Shown in pieces: positions 17,921 to 26,975 of a DNA stretch of 64,000 nucleotides. How positions within the stretch are numbered: the first letter of the stretch is position 1; each line of letters starts with the position of its first letter. Below the pieces are notes generated by a model. That model was not told where the DNA came from and did not search any database. It saw only the letters and a list, made by a program, of their open reading frames with translations. The translations under genes and the position numbers were made by a program. The stretch spans positions 186,001 through 250,000 of the forward strand of contig CAXBDK010000009.1 of NCBI GenBank assembly GCA_963974715.1. Reading direction: 5' to 3'. The DNA comes from Sediminicola sp963974715. Lineage in GTDB: Bacteria; Bacteroidota; Bacteroidia; Flavobacteriales; Flavobacteriaceae.

Positions 17921-19342
17921 ATGAAAAAGATCTTTCTCATAAGTTCCATAGTATTCTTCCTTTCCTGTTCCAGCAATTTGGAGGACATGAACGTAGATAC
18001 AAAAAATGCGACCAGCGCGCCAGCGGATACCTTTTTTAACCTGGCCGTAAAGAATATGTCCGATCTGTTGAGCGGCATAACCTATGGCGCCACAGGTAAC
18101 CCCTACAATCCCACCAGATTGCTGGTCCAGCAGATATCATCGGTGACCTATAACGAGGGGACCACCTATTTCTTAAGCTTTAACTGGAGCACCGTTTACC
18201 AAAACGTCCTTATCAACCTGCAGGAAAGTGCTAGGGTAGTAGAAGCGGGGGAACCCACTGCAGATCCCTCCTTTGCCGTTACAAAGCAGAACAAGTTGGC
18301 CATATTGGAGATCATGCAGGTTTTCACCTATGCGGGGCTGGTGGAGAGCTTTGGTAACATTCCGTATTCAGAGGCTTTGAACGTGGACAACATTACCCCT
18401 GTTTACGACGATGCCGAAACGATATATATAGATCTCTTGAGCAGGCTTGACGCCGCCATCAACAATCTTGACGAATCGGAGGGGAGCTGGGATCAGGACA
18501 TTATGTACGGCGGAAATGTTGCCAATTGGAAAAAGTTCGGAAGGTCGATACAATTACAGATGGGAATGCGCATTGTGGATTCCAATCCGCAATTGGCCAC
18601 CCAGACCATCACCGCCGCAGTGGGAGGGGTGTTTACCTCCAATGCCGATATCGCAAAGATAGAACACCTGTCCTCTCCACCAAATACCGCAGAGCTTTGG
18701 ACCGATCTTGCAGTTGGTAACCGAAGGGATTTTGTGGGGGCAAAACCCTATGTGGATCTGCTGAACGAACTTGAAGATCCAAGAAGGGCCGTATATTTTA
18801 AGACCGTAAATGGAGAATATATAGGGGCTCCATCGGGTCTGGTGGTCAATTATGTGGATTTCTCCGAATTCGGGGAACTGTTCTACCAACCCACCACTGC
18901 CGTTATCTTTATGGATTATGCATCCGTTGAGTTTTATCTGGCAGAGGCAGCGGAAAGAGGTATTGCGGGCGTTACCGATGCGGAAGCGCACTACAATGCT
19001 GCCATAACCGCTTCTTTCGACTATTATGGCGTGGAGGGCATCGAAGCCTATTTGGCCCAGCCAGGGGTGGCCTATACAACGGCTCCCGGAACATGGGAAG
19101 AAAAAATAGGTATGCAGAAGTGGCTGTCCCTTTTTAACCAAGGGCTGGAATCCTGGACCGAATACAGGCGTCTGGATTATCCGGAACTTGCCGCACCACC
19201 CGATTCCTTCATAGACATTGTTCCTGTGCGGATGATATACCCTATTTCCGAACAGACCCTGAACAGCGAAAATTATGACAGTGCCGCATCCGCGATCGGC
19301 GGGGATCTGATGACCACCAAACTCTTTTGGGATGTTGACTAA
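17921..19342 (+). CDS. SusD/RagB family surface lipoprotein (SusD_2-like)
   Basis: 473 residues, 18 bp after the SusC gene, the standard SusCD order. The signal peptide ends in a lipobox with Cys (FFLSCSSN). The sequence then runs LEDMNVDTKNATSAPADTFFNLA, a pattern I associate with the SusD_2-like branch, and has TPR-like helical segments (LAILEIMQVFTYAGLVESFG, VEFYLAEAAERGIAG). It should act as the hinged lid of the SusC barrel, capturing substrate at the cell surface. A peptide rather than glycan ligand is inferred from the flanking S9, S10 and amidohydrolase genes. No degrading enzyme for polysaccharide is near. Confidence 0.93.
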   Translation: MKKIFLISSIVFFLSCSSNLEDMNVDTKNATSAPADTFFNLAVKNMSDLLSGITYGATGNPYNPTRLLVQQISSVTYNEGTTYFLSFNWSTVYQNVLINLQESARVVEAGEPTADPSFAVTKQNKLAILEIMQVFTYAGLVESFGNIPYSEALNVDNITPVYDDAETIYIDLLSRLDAAINNLDESEGSWDQDIMYGGNVANWKKFGRSIQLQMGMRIVDSNPQLATQTITAAVGGVFTSNADIAKIEHLSSPPNTAELWTDLAVGNRRDFVGAKPYVDLLNELEDPRRAVYFKTVNGEYIGAPSGLVVNYVDFSEFGELFYQPTTAVIFMDYASVEFYLAEAAERGIAGVTDAEAHYNAAITASFDYYGVEGIEAYLAQPGVAYTTAPGTWEEKIGMQKWLSLFNQGLESWTEYRRLDYPELAAPPDSFIDIVPVRMIYPISEQTLNSENYDSAASAIGGDLMTTKLFWDVD

Positions 19343-19679
19343 GTGTTCTTTATAAAAATTTAAGTGTTTGTTCGTAGTTTAGTTTAATTAGCTATTGAAA
19401 GGGCAAAAGTGTATCGGAAGCCAGTGGCCAAAGGTACCTTTTGCTCTTCATTTAGCACGATAAAACCTTCGGATGGCCGGCCGATCGGATCTGTTCTTTA
19501 CGAAAGACCGCTAGCCTGTTCCTGGTACGCCTAGGAAATGGACGGGACAGGATGTTGGTCCCTTCACCATCAACGGAACGTTTTATTACGGACTACGGCT
19601 TTCCGCACTCTTGACAATGGTCGACCCGATCGTATCGGACCATCGTTACATTTTCCATTCCAAAAAATGACGAACACCC
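19343..19679. other. Intergenic 337 bp between susD and the S9 peptidase
   Basis: No ORF or RNA gene recognised. Short inverted repeats are present (for example ATGGTC and GACCAT around 19618-19646, and the palindrome AAAGGTACCTTT near 19430) but none with a clear T-run. A break in the operon or a separate promoter for the peptidase genes is possible. Confidence 0.5.
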
Positions 19680-22067
19680 ATGAAAAAAATAATAACGGTT
19701 ATAATTTATATACAAGGATCACTATCCTTATTTGCCCAGCAGGGAAAGGAAGTACTGACCGTCGAAAAAATAATGTCCGATACCGTTTATGTGGGAGAGG
19801 TTCCCAGTAATATTCGATGGAATGCCGATAGCAGGACGGTTTATTTTGATTGGAGACCGATGGATGGCCCCAAAAACGAAGTCTACGGATTATCCATGGA
19901 AGACCCGATCCCAATACCTGTAACTTCCGCATTGGAGCAGGAAATAAAGACCGGAGATCTTAGCTTTAGCCGAGACCGGAAAAAAATATTGTTCGAACGG
20001 GATGGGGATATTTTTATAAAAGACCTTCCTACGGAAACAGAAACCGCTTTGTTGCAAACCTCCGAAAGGGAAAGTCGACCGGTTTTTGATCGATCGGAAA
20101 ACTCCGTGATATTCCAAAAGGGCCAAAACCTCTACAGCATTTCGGTTTTGGGAAAAGGGTTGGGACAGCTTACCAATTTTACGGCCCGGCCCACAAAGGA
20201 AGGGGCATTGAACGAACAGGATAAATGGCTGCAACAGGACCAATTGGCCATTTTTGATATATTAAAAAAGGAAAAAGGAAGCAAAGCGGCTGCCAAAGAA
20301 GGACCGGCCACACTTCCCAAGGAATATTTTTTTCCCGGATCGGCTTCCCTAACGGGCATAAGTGCCGACCCCACGATGCGGTTCGTAGTGTTCACCTTAC
20401 AGGAGCAGGCGGCCGAAAGCAGAAATATTATTGTGCCCAACTACGTGACCGTTTCGGGCTATACCGAAGATATACAGGGAAGGACCAAGGTGGGGTCCCA
20501 AGTACCTACCTATCGTACCAAGATCTATGATAGGGAACGGGATACCGTATATGATGTTGCCACGGCCAATATTCCCGACATTAAAAGGCTTCCTGAATAT
20601 TTGAAGGAGTATCCAGATCTATTGGAGGAGCGAACACGGGAAAATGCCGATCGGGAGGTTTCCATCGGGCAGCCCATTTGGCACCCCAACGCAACTGTTG
20701 CCATTGTGAACGTGATGTCTTCCGATAACAAGGATAGGTGGATCATGAAGTTGGACCCCGTGAACGGCCTTTTGTCGCTCTTGGACCATCAACATGATGA
20801 GGCCTGGATCGGTGGCCCCGGTGTGGGAAGACGGTACCGGAGCCCTGAAGTGGGCTGGCTTGATAAGGATGTCATCTATTTCCAGAGCGAAGTTACCGGA
20901 TATTCCCATCTGTATACGATGGACATTGCCAACGGCCAAAAAAAACAATTGACCTCCGGGAACTATGAGGTGCAGACCCTGCAGCTTTCCAAGGACGGGA
21001 AATGGTTTTATTTTACTGCCAATATGGAGCATCCTGGGATTACCCATTTCTATAGGATGCCCGTCGGGGGTGGCACACCCGTACAGTTGACATCCATGAA
21101 GGGAGGGAACGAGGTGAGCATGTCGCCAGATGAAAAATGGTTGGCGATCCGACATTCCACTACCACTCGGCCATGGGAACTGTTTCTACAGGAAAACAAG
21201 CCAGGGGCCAGTGCAAAAAAGATCACCAAAACCATATCGGCCGATTTTGAGGCCTATCCATGGAAAGTTCCCGAAACCATCACCTATAAAAACAGGCATG
21301 GTACCGATATATATGCACAGGTCTTTCAGCCCACCAAGCCCCTTCCCAATAGACCGGCAGTGGTGTTCGTCCACTCCAACGGGTACCTACAAAATGTCCA
21401 TCATTGGTGGAGCTATCATTTTAGGGAATATATGTTCAACAACCTTTTGGTGGATAAGGGCTTTACGGTCATCAACATCGACTATACCGCCAGTTCGGGA
21501 TATGGGCGGGAAATCCGTACGGGTATCTATCGCCATATGGGCGGAAAGGATCTTTCAGATCTTACCGATGGCGCTAAACTGCTGGTGGACAAATATGGTG
21601 TGGACCCTGACAATATTGGTCTTTACGGGGGTTCCTATGGGGGTTTCCTTACCCTGATGGGCCTGTTTACCGAACCGGAAGTGTTCAAGTCGGGAGCGGC
21701 TTTACGGTCTGTTACCGACTGGGCACATTACAACCAAGGGTATACCTCCAACATTCTCAATACGCCCCTAACGGATGAAATGGCCTATAAAAGAAGTTCC
21801 CCCATCTATTTTGCCAGCGGACTGAAGGGACATCTTTTGATGACCCACGGTATTGTGGACGTCAACGTCAATTTTCAGGATATAGTACGGTTGTCCCAAC
21901 GCCTTATCGAACTGGGGAAGGACCATTGGGAACTGGCGGTATATCCCTTGGAGGACCACAATTTTGTGGAACCGAGCAGTTGGACGGACCAGTACAAACG
22001 GATTTTAAGATTATTCGAGGAAACCCTAACGGGTACATATCAAACATTGGAACCTAATCAAAATTAA
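19680..22067 (+). CDS. Secreted S9 family serine peptidase (dipeptidyl-peptidase IV / prolyl oligopeptidase type)
   Basis: 795 residues with a signal peptide (MKKIITVIIYIQGSLSLFAQ). An N-terminal beta-propeller of WD40-like blades (VGWLDKDVIYFQSEVTGYSHLY, LQLSKDGKWFYFTAN, VSMSPDEKWLAIR) precedes an alpha/beta hydrolase domain of about 250 residues. The nucleophile is Ser652 in GLYGGSYGGFL, the acid is Asp727 in THGIVDVNV, and the base is His760 in PLEDHNF, all in the order expected for clan SC, family S9. Such enzymes release dipeptides, often after proline or alanine. It starts a closely spaced run with two S10 carboxypeptidase genes (6 bp to the next start), so co-expression is likely. Confidence 0.9.
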   Translation: MKKIITVIIYIQGSLSLFAQQGKEVLTVEKIMSDTVYVGEVPSNIRWNADSRTVYFDWRPMDGPKNEVYGLSMEDPIPIPVTSALEQEIKTGDLSFSRDRKKILFERDGDIFIKDLPTETETALLQTSERESRPVFDRSENSVIFQKGQNLYSISVLGKGLGQLTNFTARPTKEGALNEQDKWLQQDQLAIFDILKKEKGSKAAAKEGPATLPKEYFFPGSASLTGISADPTMRFVVFTLQEQAAESRNIIVPNYVTVSGYTEDIQGRTKVGSQVPTYRTKIYDRERDTVYDVATANIPDIKRLPEYLKEYPDLLEERTRENADREVSIGQPIWHPNATVAIVNVMSSDNKDRWIMKLDPVNGLLSLLDHQHDEAWIGGPGVGRRYRSPEVGWLDKDVIYFQSEVTGYSHLYTMDIANGQKKQLTSGNYEVQTLQLSKDGKWFYFTANMEHPGITHFYRMPVGGGTPVQLTSMKGGNEVSMSPDEKWLAIRHSTTTRPWELFLQENKPGASAKKITKTISADFEAYPWKVPETITYKNRHGTDIYAQVFQPTKPLPNRPAVVFVHSNGYLQNVHHWWSYHFREYMFNNLLVDKGFTVINIDYTASSGYGREIRTGIYRHMGGKDLSDLTDGAKLLVDKYGVDPDNIGLYGGSYGGFLTLMGLFTEPEVFKSGAALRSVTDWAHYNQGYTSNILNTPLTDEMAYKRSSPIYFASGLKGHLLMTHGIVDVNVNFQDIVRLSQRLIELGKDHWELAVYPLEDHNFVEPSSWTDQYKRILRLFEETLTGTYQTLEPNQN

Positions 22068-22072
22068 AAGCA

Positions 22073-23575
22073 ATGAAAAATTTTTATGGATTTGTAATGG
22101 CCTGCCTGTTTTTCAGCATCTCTCTTGGGGCACAACAGCTCAACACAGCTATGGATTCCACGGTGACCACCACAGGGGAGGTCACCATTAAGGGAAAGCC
22201 TGTAAAATATAGGGCCACTGCCGGAAAGCAGCCCGTTTGGGACGAAAAGGGAAACATTATTGCCGGCCTCTACTTCACTTATTACGAGCGGTCGGACGTG
22301 AAGGACCGTTCCAAAAGGCCCCTCTTCATCTCCTTTAACGGAGGGCCGGGGGCCGCTTCTGTCTGGATGCACCTGGGCTATACCGGTCCGTACAGGGTAA
22401 AGGTGGACGATGAGGGATATCCTGTCCAGCCCTATGGGGTGGAAGCGAACCCCCATTCCATCCTTGACGTGGCGGATATCGTATATGTGGAACCTGTGAA
22501 CACCGGTTTTTCACGAGCGGTAAGTACCATGGACGAAAAGGAAGTGGCAAAAAAATTCTTCGGGGTCAACCAGGATATCGAATACCTGGCCACGTGGATC
22601 AACACTTTTGTGACCCGCAACAACCGTTGGGCCTCGCCCAAGTACCTTATCGGGGAGAGTTATGGGACCCCAAGGGTATCCGGACTTTCTTTGGAACTCC
22701 AAAATTCGCACTGGATGTACCTTAACGGGGTCATTTTGGTATCGCCCACCGATTTGGGAATAGAGCGGGGAACCGCCGTGGAAGCGGCCAACTTTCTGCC
22801 GTATTATGCGGCCGCGGCCTGGTTCCATAAGAAACTTCCGGCCGATCTGCAGTCCAAGGACCTGACGGATATGTTGCCCGAAGTGGAGGCCTACACCGTA
22901 AACGAACTTATTCCGATAATGGCAAAGGGAGGGTATCTTCCAGAAGCGGAAAAAAAGGAAGCGGCGGCCCGTATCGCAAGGTATTCGGGATTGTCGGAAA
23001 AGGTGGTAATGGAACATAATCTACGGATTCCGGAGCGCTTTTTTTGGAAGGAGCTGTTACGGGACGAGGGCTACACCATCGGGCGGTTGGATTCGAGGTA
23101 CCTGGGCATTGACAGGAACAATTCCGGGGAACGGCCCGACTATGCGGCGGAAATCACCTCATGGCAGCACACCTTTACCCCTGCCATCAACCATTACTTT
23201 AAGAATTTCCTGAACTACAATACCGATCTGGACTATTATATCGGCGGTCATACCCGTCCATGGGACCGCAGTGGCAACACCACTGGGGACGATCTTAGGC
23301 AGGCCATGGCGCAGAACCCGTACCTGCACGTTATGGTACAGTCCGGTTATTATGACGGTGCCACCGATTATTTTAACTCCAAGTACAATCTTTGGCAAAT
23401 GGACGTGAGCGGGAAGTTGAAGGACCGAATGAGCTGGAAAGGGTACCGTAGCGGACATATGATGTACCTCCGGACCGAGGATCTTGAATCCTCCAACGAG
23501 CATATCCGTGAGTTTATAAAACAATCGACACCCGCAGAGGGACAACCTGCACAATATCTTAGAAAGACCAATTAA
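22073..23575 (+). CDS. Secreted S10 serine carboxypeptidase-like protein, copy 1
   Basis: 500 residues with a signal peptide ending near LGAQ. S10 hallmarks: the oxyanion loop PLFISFNGGPGAASVWMH, nucleophile elbow IGESYGTPR (Ser196), a catalytic Asp probably in QSGYYDGATDYF, and a C-terminal His in SGHMMYL. S10 enzymes remove C-terminal residues, and several act on Pro-X bonds. The gene begins 6 bp after the S9 peptidase and is followed 20 bp later by a near-identical copy. The two share extensive blocks with matching spacing (Ser196 in both), so this is a recent tandem duplication. Acts in periplasm or outside the cell. Confidence 0.9.
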   Translation: MKNFYGFVMACLFFSISLGAQQLNTAMDSTVTTTGEVTIKGKPVKYRATAGKQPVWDEKGNIIAGLYFTYYERSDVKDRSKRPLFISFNGGPGAASVWMHLGYTGPYRVKVDDEGYPVQPYGVEANPHSILDVADIVYVEPVNTGFSRAVSTMDEKEVAKKFFGVNQDIEYLATWINTFVTRNNRWASPKYLIGESYGTPRVSGLSLELQNSHWMYLNGVILVSPTDLGIERGTAVEAANFLPYYAAAAWFHKKLPADLQSKDLTDMLPEVEAYTVNELIPIMAKGGYLPEAEKKEAAARIARYSGLSEKVVMEHNLRIPERFFWKELLRDEGYTIGRLDSRYLGIDRNNSGERPDYAAEITSWQHTFTPAINHYFKNFLNYNTDLDYYIGGHTRPWDRSGNTTGDDLRQAMAQNPYLHVMVQSGYYDGATDYFNSKYNLWQMDVSGKLKDRMSWKGYRSGHMMYLRTEDLESSNEHIREFIKQSTPAEGQPAQYLRKTN

Positions 23576-23595
23576 TAACACAAAAATAGATAGGA

Positions 23596-25101
23596 ATGAA
23601 AAGAGTATTCTCAATTACCTTGATCTGGATGGTTTTTGCTTTTCCCTTAAAGGCACAACAATTGAACACCGATATGGATTCCACCGTCACCACTACGGGC
23701 GAGGTCACCATCAAGGGAGTTCCGGTAAAATACAGGGCCACCACCGGCAAACAGCCGGTCTGGGACGAAAAGGGCGAAATAATTGCCGGCCTGTTCTTTA
23801 CCTACTACGAACGGACGGGAATCAGCGATCGGGCCAAAAGGCCCTTGGTCATCTCCTTTAACGGGGGACCTGGATCGGCGTCGGTATGGATGCACATAGC
23901 CTACACCGGTCCCAAGATATTATCCATAGACGACGAAGGTTACCCGGTCCAGCCCTATGGGATCAAGGACAATCCACATTCCATTCTGGACGTGGCGGAC
24001 ATCGTATATGTAAACCCGGTGAATACGGCCTATTCAAGGGCCGTGGGCACCATGGACGACAAAGAGGTGGCGAAGCGGTTTTTCGGGGTCAACCCGGACA
24101 TCGAATACCTGGCGTCTTGGATCAATACCTTTGTTACCCGTCAGAACCGGTGGGCCTCGCCAAAGTACCTGATCGGGGAAAGTTACGGGACCCCTAGGGT
24201 GTCCGGCCTTTCGCTGGAACTGCAGAATGCCCACTGGATGTACCTGAACGGGGTCATTCTGGTATCGCCCACTGGATTGGGAATCGAGCGGGGCACGGCC
24301 GTGGAGGCCGCCAATTACCTGCCGTATTACACAGCGGCGGCATGGTTCCATAAAAAACTTCCCTCCAATCTACAGGGCAAGGACCTTACCGATCTATTGC
24401 CGGAGGTGGAGGAATATACCGTTAATGAGCTGATCCCTATCATGGCCAAGGGAGGGTATCTTCCGGAAGCGGAAAAACGGCAAGCGGCCGCACGTATTTC
24501 CCACTACACAGGATTGTCCGAAAAGGTGGTCATGGAACACAATCTCAGGATTCCAAAATCTTTTTTTTGGAAAGAACTCTTAAGGGACGAAAGCTTTACC
24601 ATTGGCAGGTTGGATTCCAGGTACCTGGGACTTGATAAGAACAATTCCGGGGACCGTCCCGATTATTCCGCCGAGCTAACGAGCTGGTTGCATTCCTTTA
24701 CCCCCGCCATTAACTATTACATCAAGAACTACCTGAAATACGACACCGATCTGCACTACAATATGTTCGGTCCCGTACGGCCATGGGACAATAGCGACAA
24801 TACGACCGGCGACGACCTGCGCCAGGCCATGGCACAGAATCCGTACCTGCACGTAATGGTACAGTCCGGATACTACGATGGGGGTACGGACTACTTCAAT
24901 TCCAAGTACAATATGTGGCAGATGGACGTGAGCGGTAAATTGAAGGACCGTATGAGCTGGAAAGGGTACCGCAGCGGCCATATGATGTACCTGCGAAGTG
25001 AGGACCTGAAGAACGCCAACGAGCATATCAGGGAATTCATAGAACAGGCCACCCCAAAGGACGGCCAGCCCGCACAGTACCAACGCTTGGGCAAAGGCTG
25101 A
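23596..25101 (+). CDS. Secreted S10 serine carboxypeptidase-like protein, copy 2
   Basis: 501 residues, a tandem paralogue of the preceding gene. The signal peptide differs (MKRVFSITLIWMVFAFPLKAQ) while the mature N-terminus, starting QLNTDMDSTVTTTGEVTIKG, is nearly the same. Catalytic blocks are kept: PLVISFNGGPGSASVWMH, IGESYGTPR (Ser196), QSGYYDGGTDYF and SGHMMYL, so both copies look active. Differences lie in the middle lid region (ISHYTGLSEKVV, HYNMFGPVRPWDNSDN), which may tune side-chain preference. It is followed after 81 bp by the second amidohydrolase. Confidence 0.9.
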   Translation: MKRVFSITLIWMVFAFPLKAQQLNTDMDSTVTTTGEVTIKGVPVKYRATTGKQPVWDEKGEIIAGLFFTYYERTGISDRAKRPLVISFNGGPGSASVWMHIAYTGPKILSIDDEGYPVQPYGIKDNPHSILDVADIVYVNPVNTAYSRAVGTMDDKEVAKRFFGVNPDIEYLASWINTFVTRQNRWASPKYLIGESYGTPRVSGLSLELQNAHWMYLNGVILVSPTGLGIERGTAVEAANYLPYYTAAAWFHKKLPSNLQGKDLTDLLPEVEEYTVNELIPIMAKGGYLPEAEKRQAAARISHYTGLSEKVVMEHNLRIPKSFFWKELLRDESFTIGRLDSRYLGLDKNNSGDRPDYSAELTSWLHSFTPAINYYIKNYLKYDTDLHYNMFGPVRPWDNSDNTTGDDLRQAMAQNPYLHVMVQSGYYDGGTDYFNSKYNMWQMDVSGKLKDRMSWKGYRSGHMMYLRSEDLKNANEHIREFIEQATPKDGQPAQYQRLGKG

Positions 25102-25182
25102 TGACAGGGACAGCACTTCTTTGCAGATCGGAAATTTTAACAACTGACGGCGAAGACCGTCAAAACCTAAGAAAAGAAACCT

Positions 25183-26781
25183 ATGAAGACCTTTAAATAC
25201 ACTTTCTCCCTTTTTATCTGTATCCTTCTGTTCCAAAATGGCATAGGGCAAATAGCCAAAGCGCCCGATAGGGCGGAAGGGGAGGGACCCTGGCCGCAAT
25301 TGATCATAAGGGGCGCTACCCTTATAAACGGGACATTGGCGCCCCCAATGGGCCCTGTGGACATAGTGGTGGAGAACAACCGCATCGTGGATGTCCGGAC
25401 GGTCGGATATCCCGGGGTCGAAATCAATGGGTCCAGGCGTCCAAAATTAAAACCGGGCGGAAAGGAACTGAACGCCGAGGGAATGTATATCATGCCCGGT
25501 TTTGTGGATACCCATGCCCATATCGGCGGGGGGTCACAAGGCGTCAGTGCCGAGTATGTCTTTAAATTATGGATGGGCCATGGCATCACCACCATAGCCG
25601 ATCCAGGATGTGGCAATGGGCTGGACTGGGTGCTGGACCAAAAGAGGAAAAGTGCCGACAACAAGATCACCGCTCCAAGGATCTTGGCCTATTCCGGTTT
25701 CGGCAGGGGTGGCGGGGATCCGATAACCACTCCGGACCAAGCTAGGGAATGGGTTAGGGAGAACGCAAAAAAGGGTGCCGATGGCATCAAGTTTTTTGGT
25801 GCCCCCCCAGAGATCATGCAAGCGGCCATAGAGGAGAACAAAAAACTGGGACTGCGCTCCAAAATGCACCATGCCCAGACCTATGTGGGCGGGTGGAACG
25901 TGCTGCACAGTGCCAGGGCAGGGCTCACCGCCATGGAACATTGGTACGGCCTACCGGAAGCCTTGTTTTATGATCGTACCGTACAGGATTATTCGCTGGA
26001 TTACAATTATCAGAACGAGCAGGACCGTTTTGGCGAGGCGGGACTGCTTTGGGAGCAGTCGGCACCTCCATTTTCGGATAAATGGAACAGTGTGATGAAC
26101 GAGCTTATCTCGCTCGATTTTACCTTATCGCCCACCATGGTCATCTATGAGGCCAATAGGGACCTGACCCGGGCAAGAAGGGCCGAGTGGCACGAAGAGT
26201 ACACCATGCCCTCCCTGTGGGATTTTTATGCGCCCAGTAGGGAATCGCACGGTTCTTATTGGCATACCTGGGGCACGGAAAAGGAAATAGACTGGAAGGG
26301 CAATTACGAACTATGGATGGCCTTTATAAACGAATATAAGAATCGCGGTGGCAGGGTGACCGTGGGCACCGATGCAGGTTTTATCTATGAGCTCTACGGA
26401 TTTGCCTACCCCAGGGAAATGGAGCTGTTGCGGGAAGCAGGGTTCCATCCCTTGGAAGTGATCAAGGCCGCCACATTGAACGGGGCCGAATCCTTGGGTA
26501 TGGCCGGCGACATCGGTTCCATTGTGCCCGGGAAATTGGCCGACTTTGTGATCGTTGAGGAAAATCCACTGGCGAACCTCCAGAGCCTGTACGGTACCGG
26601 GAGCATTAAACTTACCGAAGACAACAAGGTGGTCCGGGTAGGTGGCGTAAAGTACACCGTAAAGGATGGCATTATTTACGACGCCAAGAAATTATTGGCC
26701 GATGTAAAGGCGATAGTGGACAAGGACAAGGCGGAAAAAGGATACAAGATCATCCAGCCGGGTATGGGCGGTACCAATTAA
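25183..26781 (+). CDS. Secreted amidohydrolase (imidazolonepropionase-like superfamily), copy 2
   Basis: 532 residues with a signal peptide (FSLFICILLFQNGIGQ). It has the same architecture as the protein at 7982: strand LIIRGATLINGT, metal motif DTHAHIGG (His111, His113), later MHHAQTYVGGWNV and GLTAMEHWYG histidines, VTVGTDAGFIYELYGFA with the metal Asp, and GKLADFVIVEENPLANLQS. Shared unusual blocks such as ARRAEWHEEYTMP and FYAPSRESHGSYW confirm paralogy. Probably hydrolyses a peptide-derived amide outside the cytoplasm, working with the S9 and S10 enzymes; exact substrate unknown. Last gene of the tight peptidase run, before proline dehydrogenase. Confidence 0.85.
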   Translation: MKTFKYTFSLFICILLFQNGIGQIAKAPDRAEGEGPWPQLIIRGATLINGTLAPPMGPVDIVVENNRIVDVRTVGYPGVEINGSRRPKLKPGGKELNAEGMYIMPGFVDTHAHIGGGSQGVSAEYVFKLWMGHGITTIADPGCGNGLDWVLDQKRKSADNKITAPRILAYSGFGRGGGDPITTPDQAREWVRENAKKGADGIKFFGAPPEIMQAAIEENKKLGLRSKMHHAQTYVGGWNVLHSARAGLTAMEHWYGLPEALFYDRTVQDYSLDYNYQNEQDRFGEAGLLWEQSAPPFSDKWNSVMNELISLDFTLSPTMVIYEANRDLTRARRAEWHEEYTMPSLWDFYAPSRESHGSYWHTWGTEKEIDWKGNYELWMAFINEYKNRGGRVTVGTDAGFIYELYGFAYPREMELLREAGFHPLEVIKAATLNGAESLGMAGDIGSIVPGKLADFVIVEENPLANLQSLYGTGSIKLTEDNKVVRVGGVKYTVKDGIIYDAKKLLADVKAIVDKDKAEKGYKIIQPGMGGTN

Positions 26782-26975
26782 CGATCCATCTTCTCCGATC
26801 AAGCTTTCATCTATGGTAGTTCCCTGAAAAGGTGGTGTTTGCTCCCTATGGCAAATGGCCACCTTCTTCAAGGAAACCCAGTTCTTTTGCTGTCCATATA
26901 GATGGCAAGAGTGGGCAAGGCATGCCCGTGACCATTGGTTCCGATAGGGACGCTCCAAAAAAATCACATATAGGA

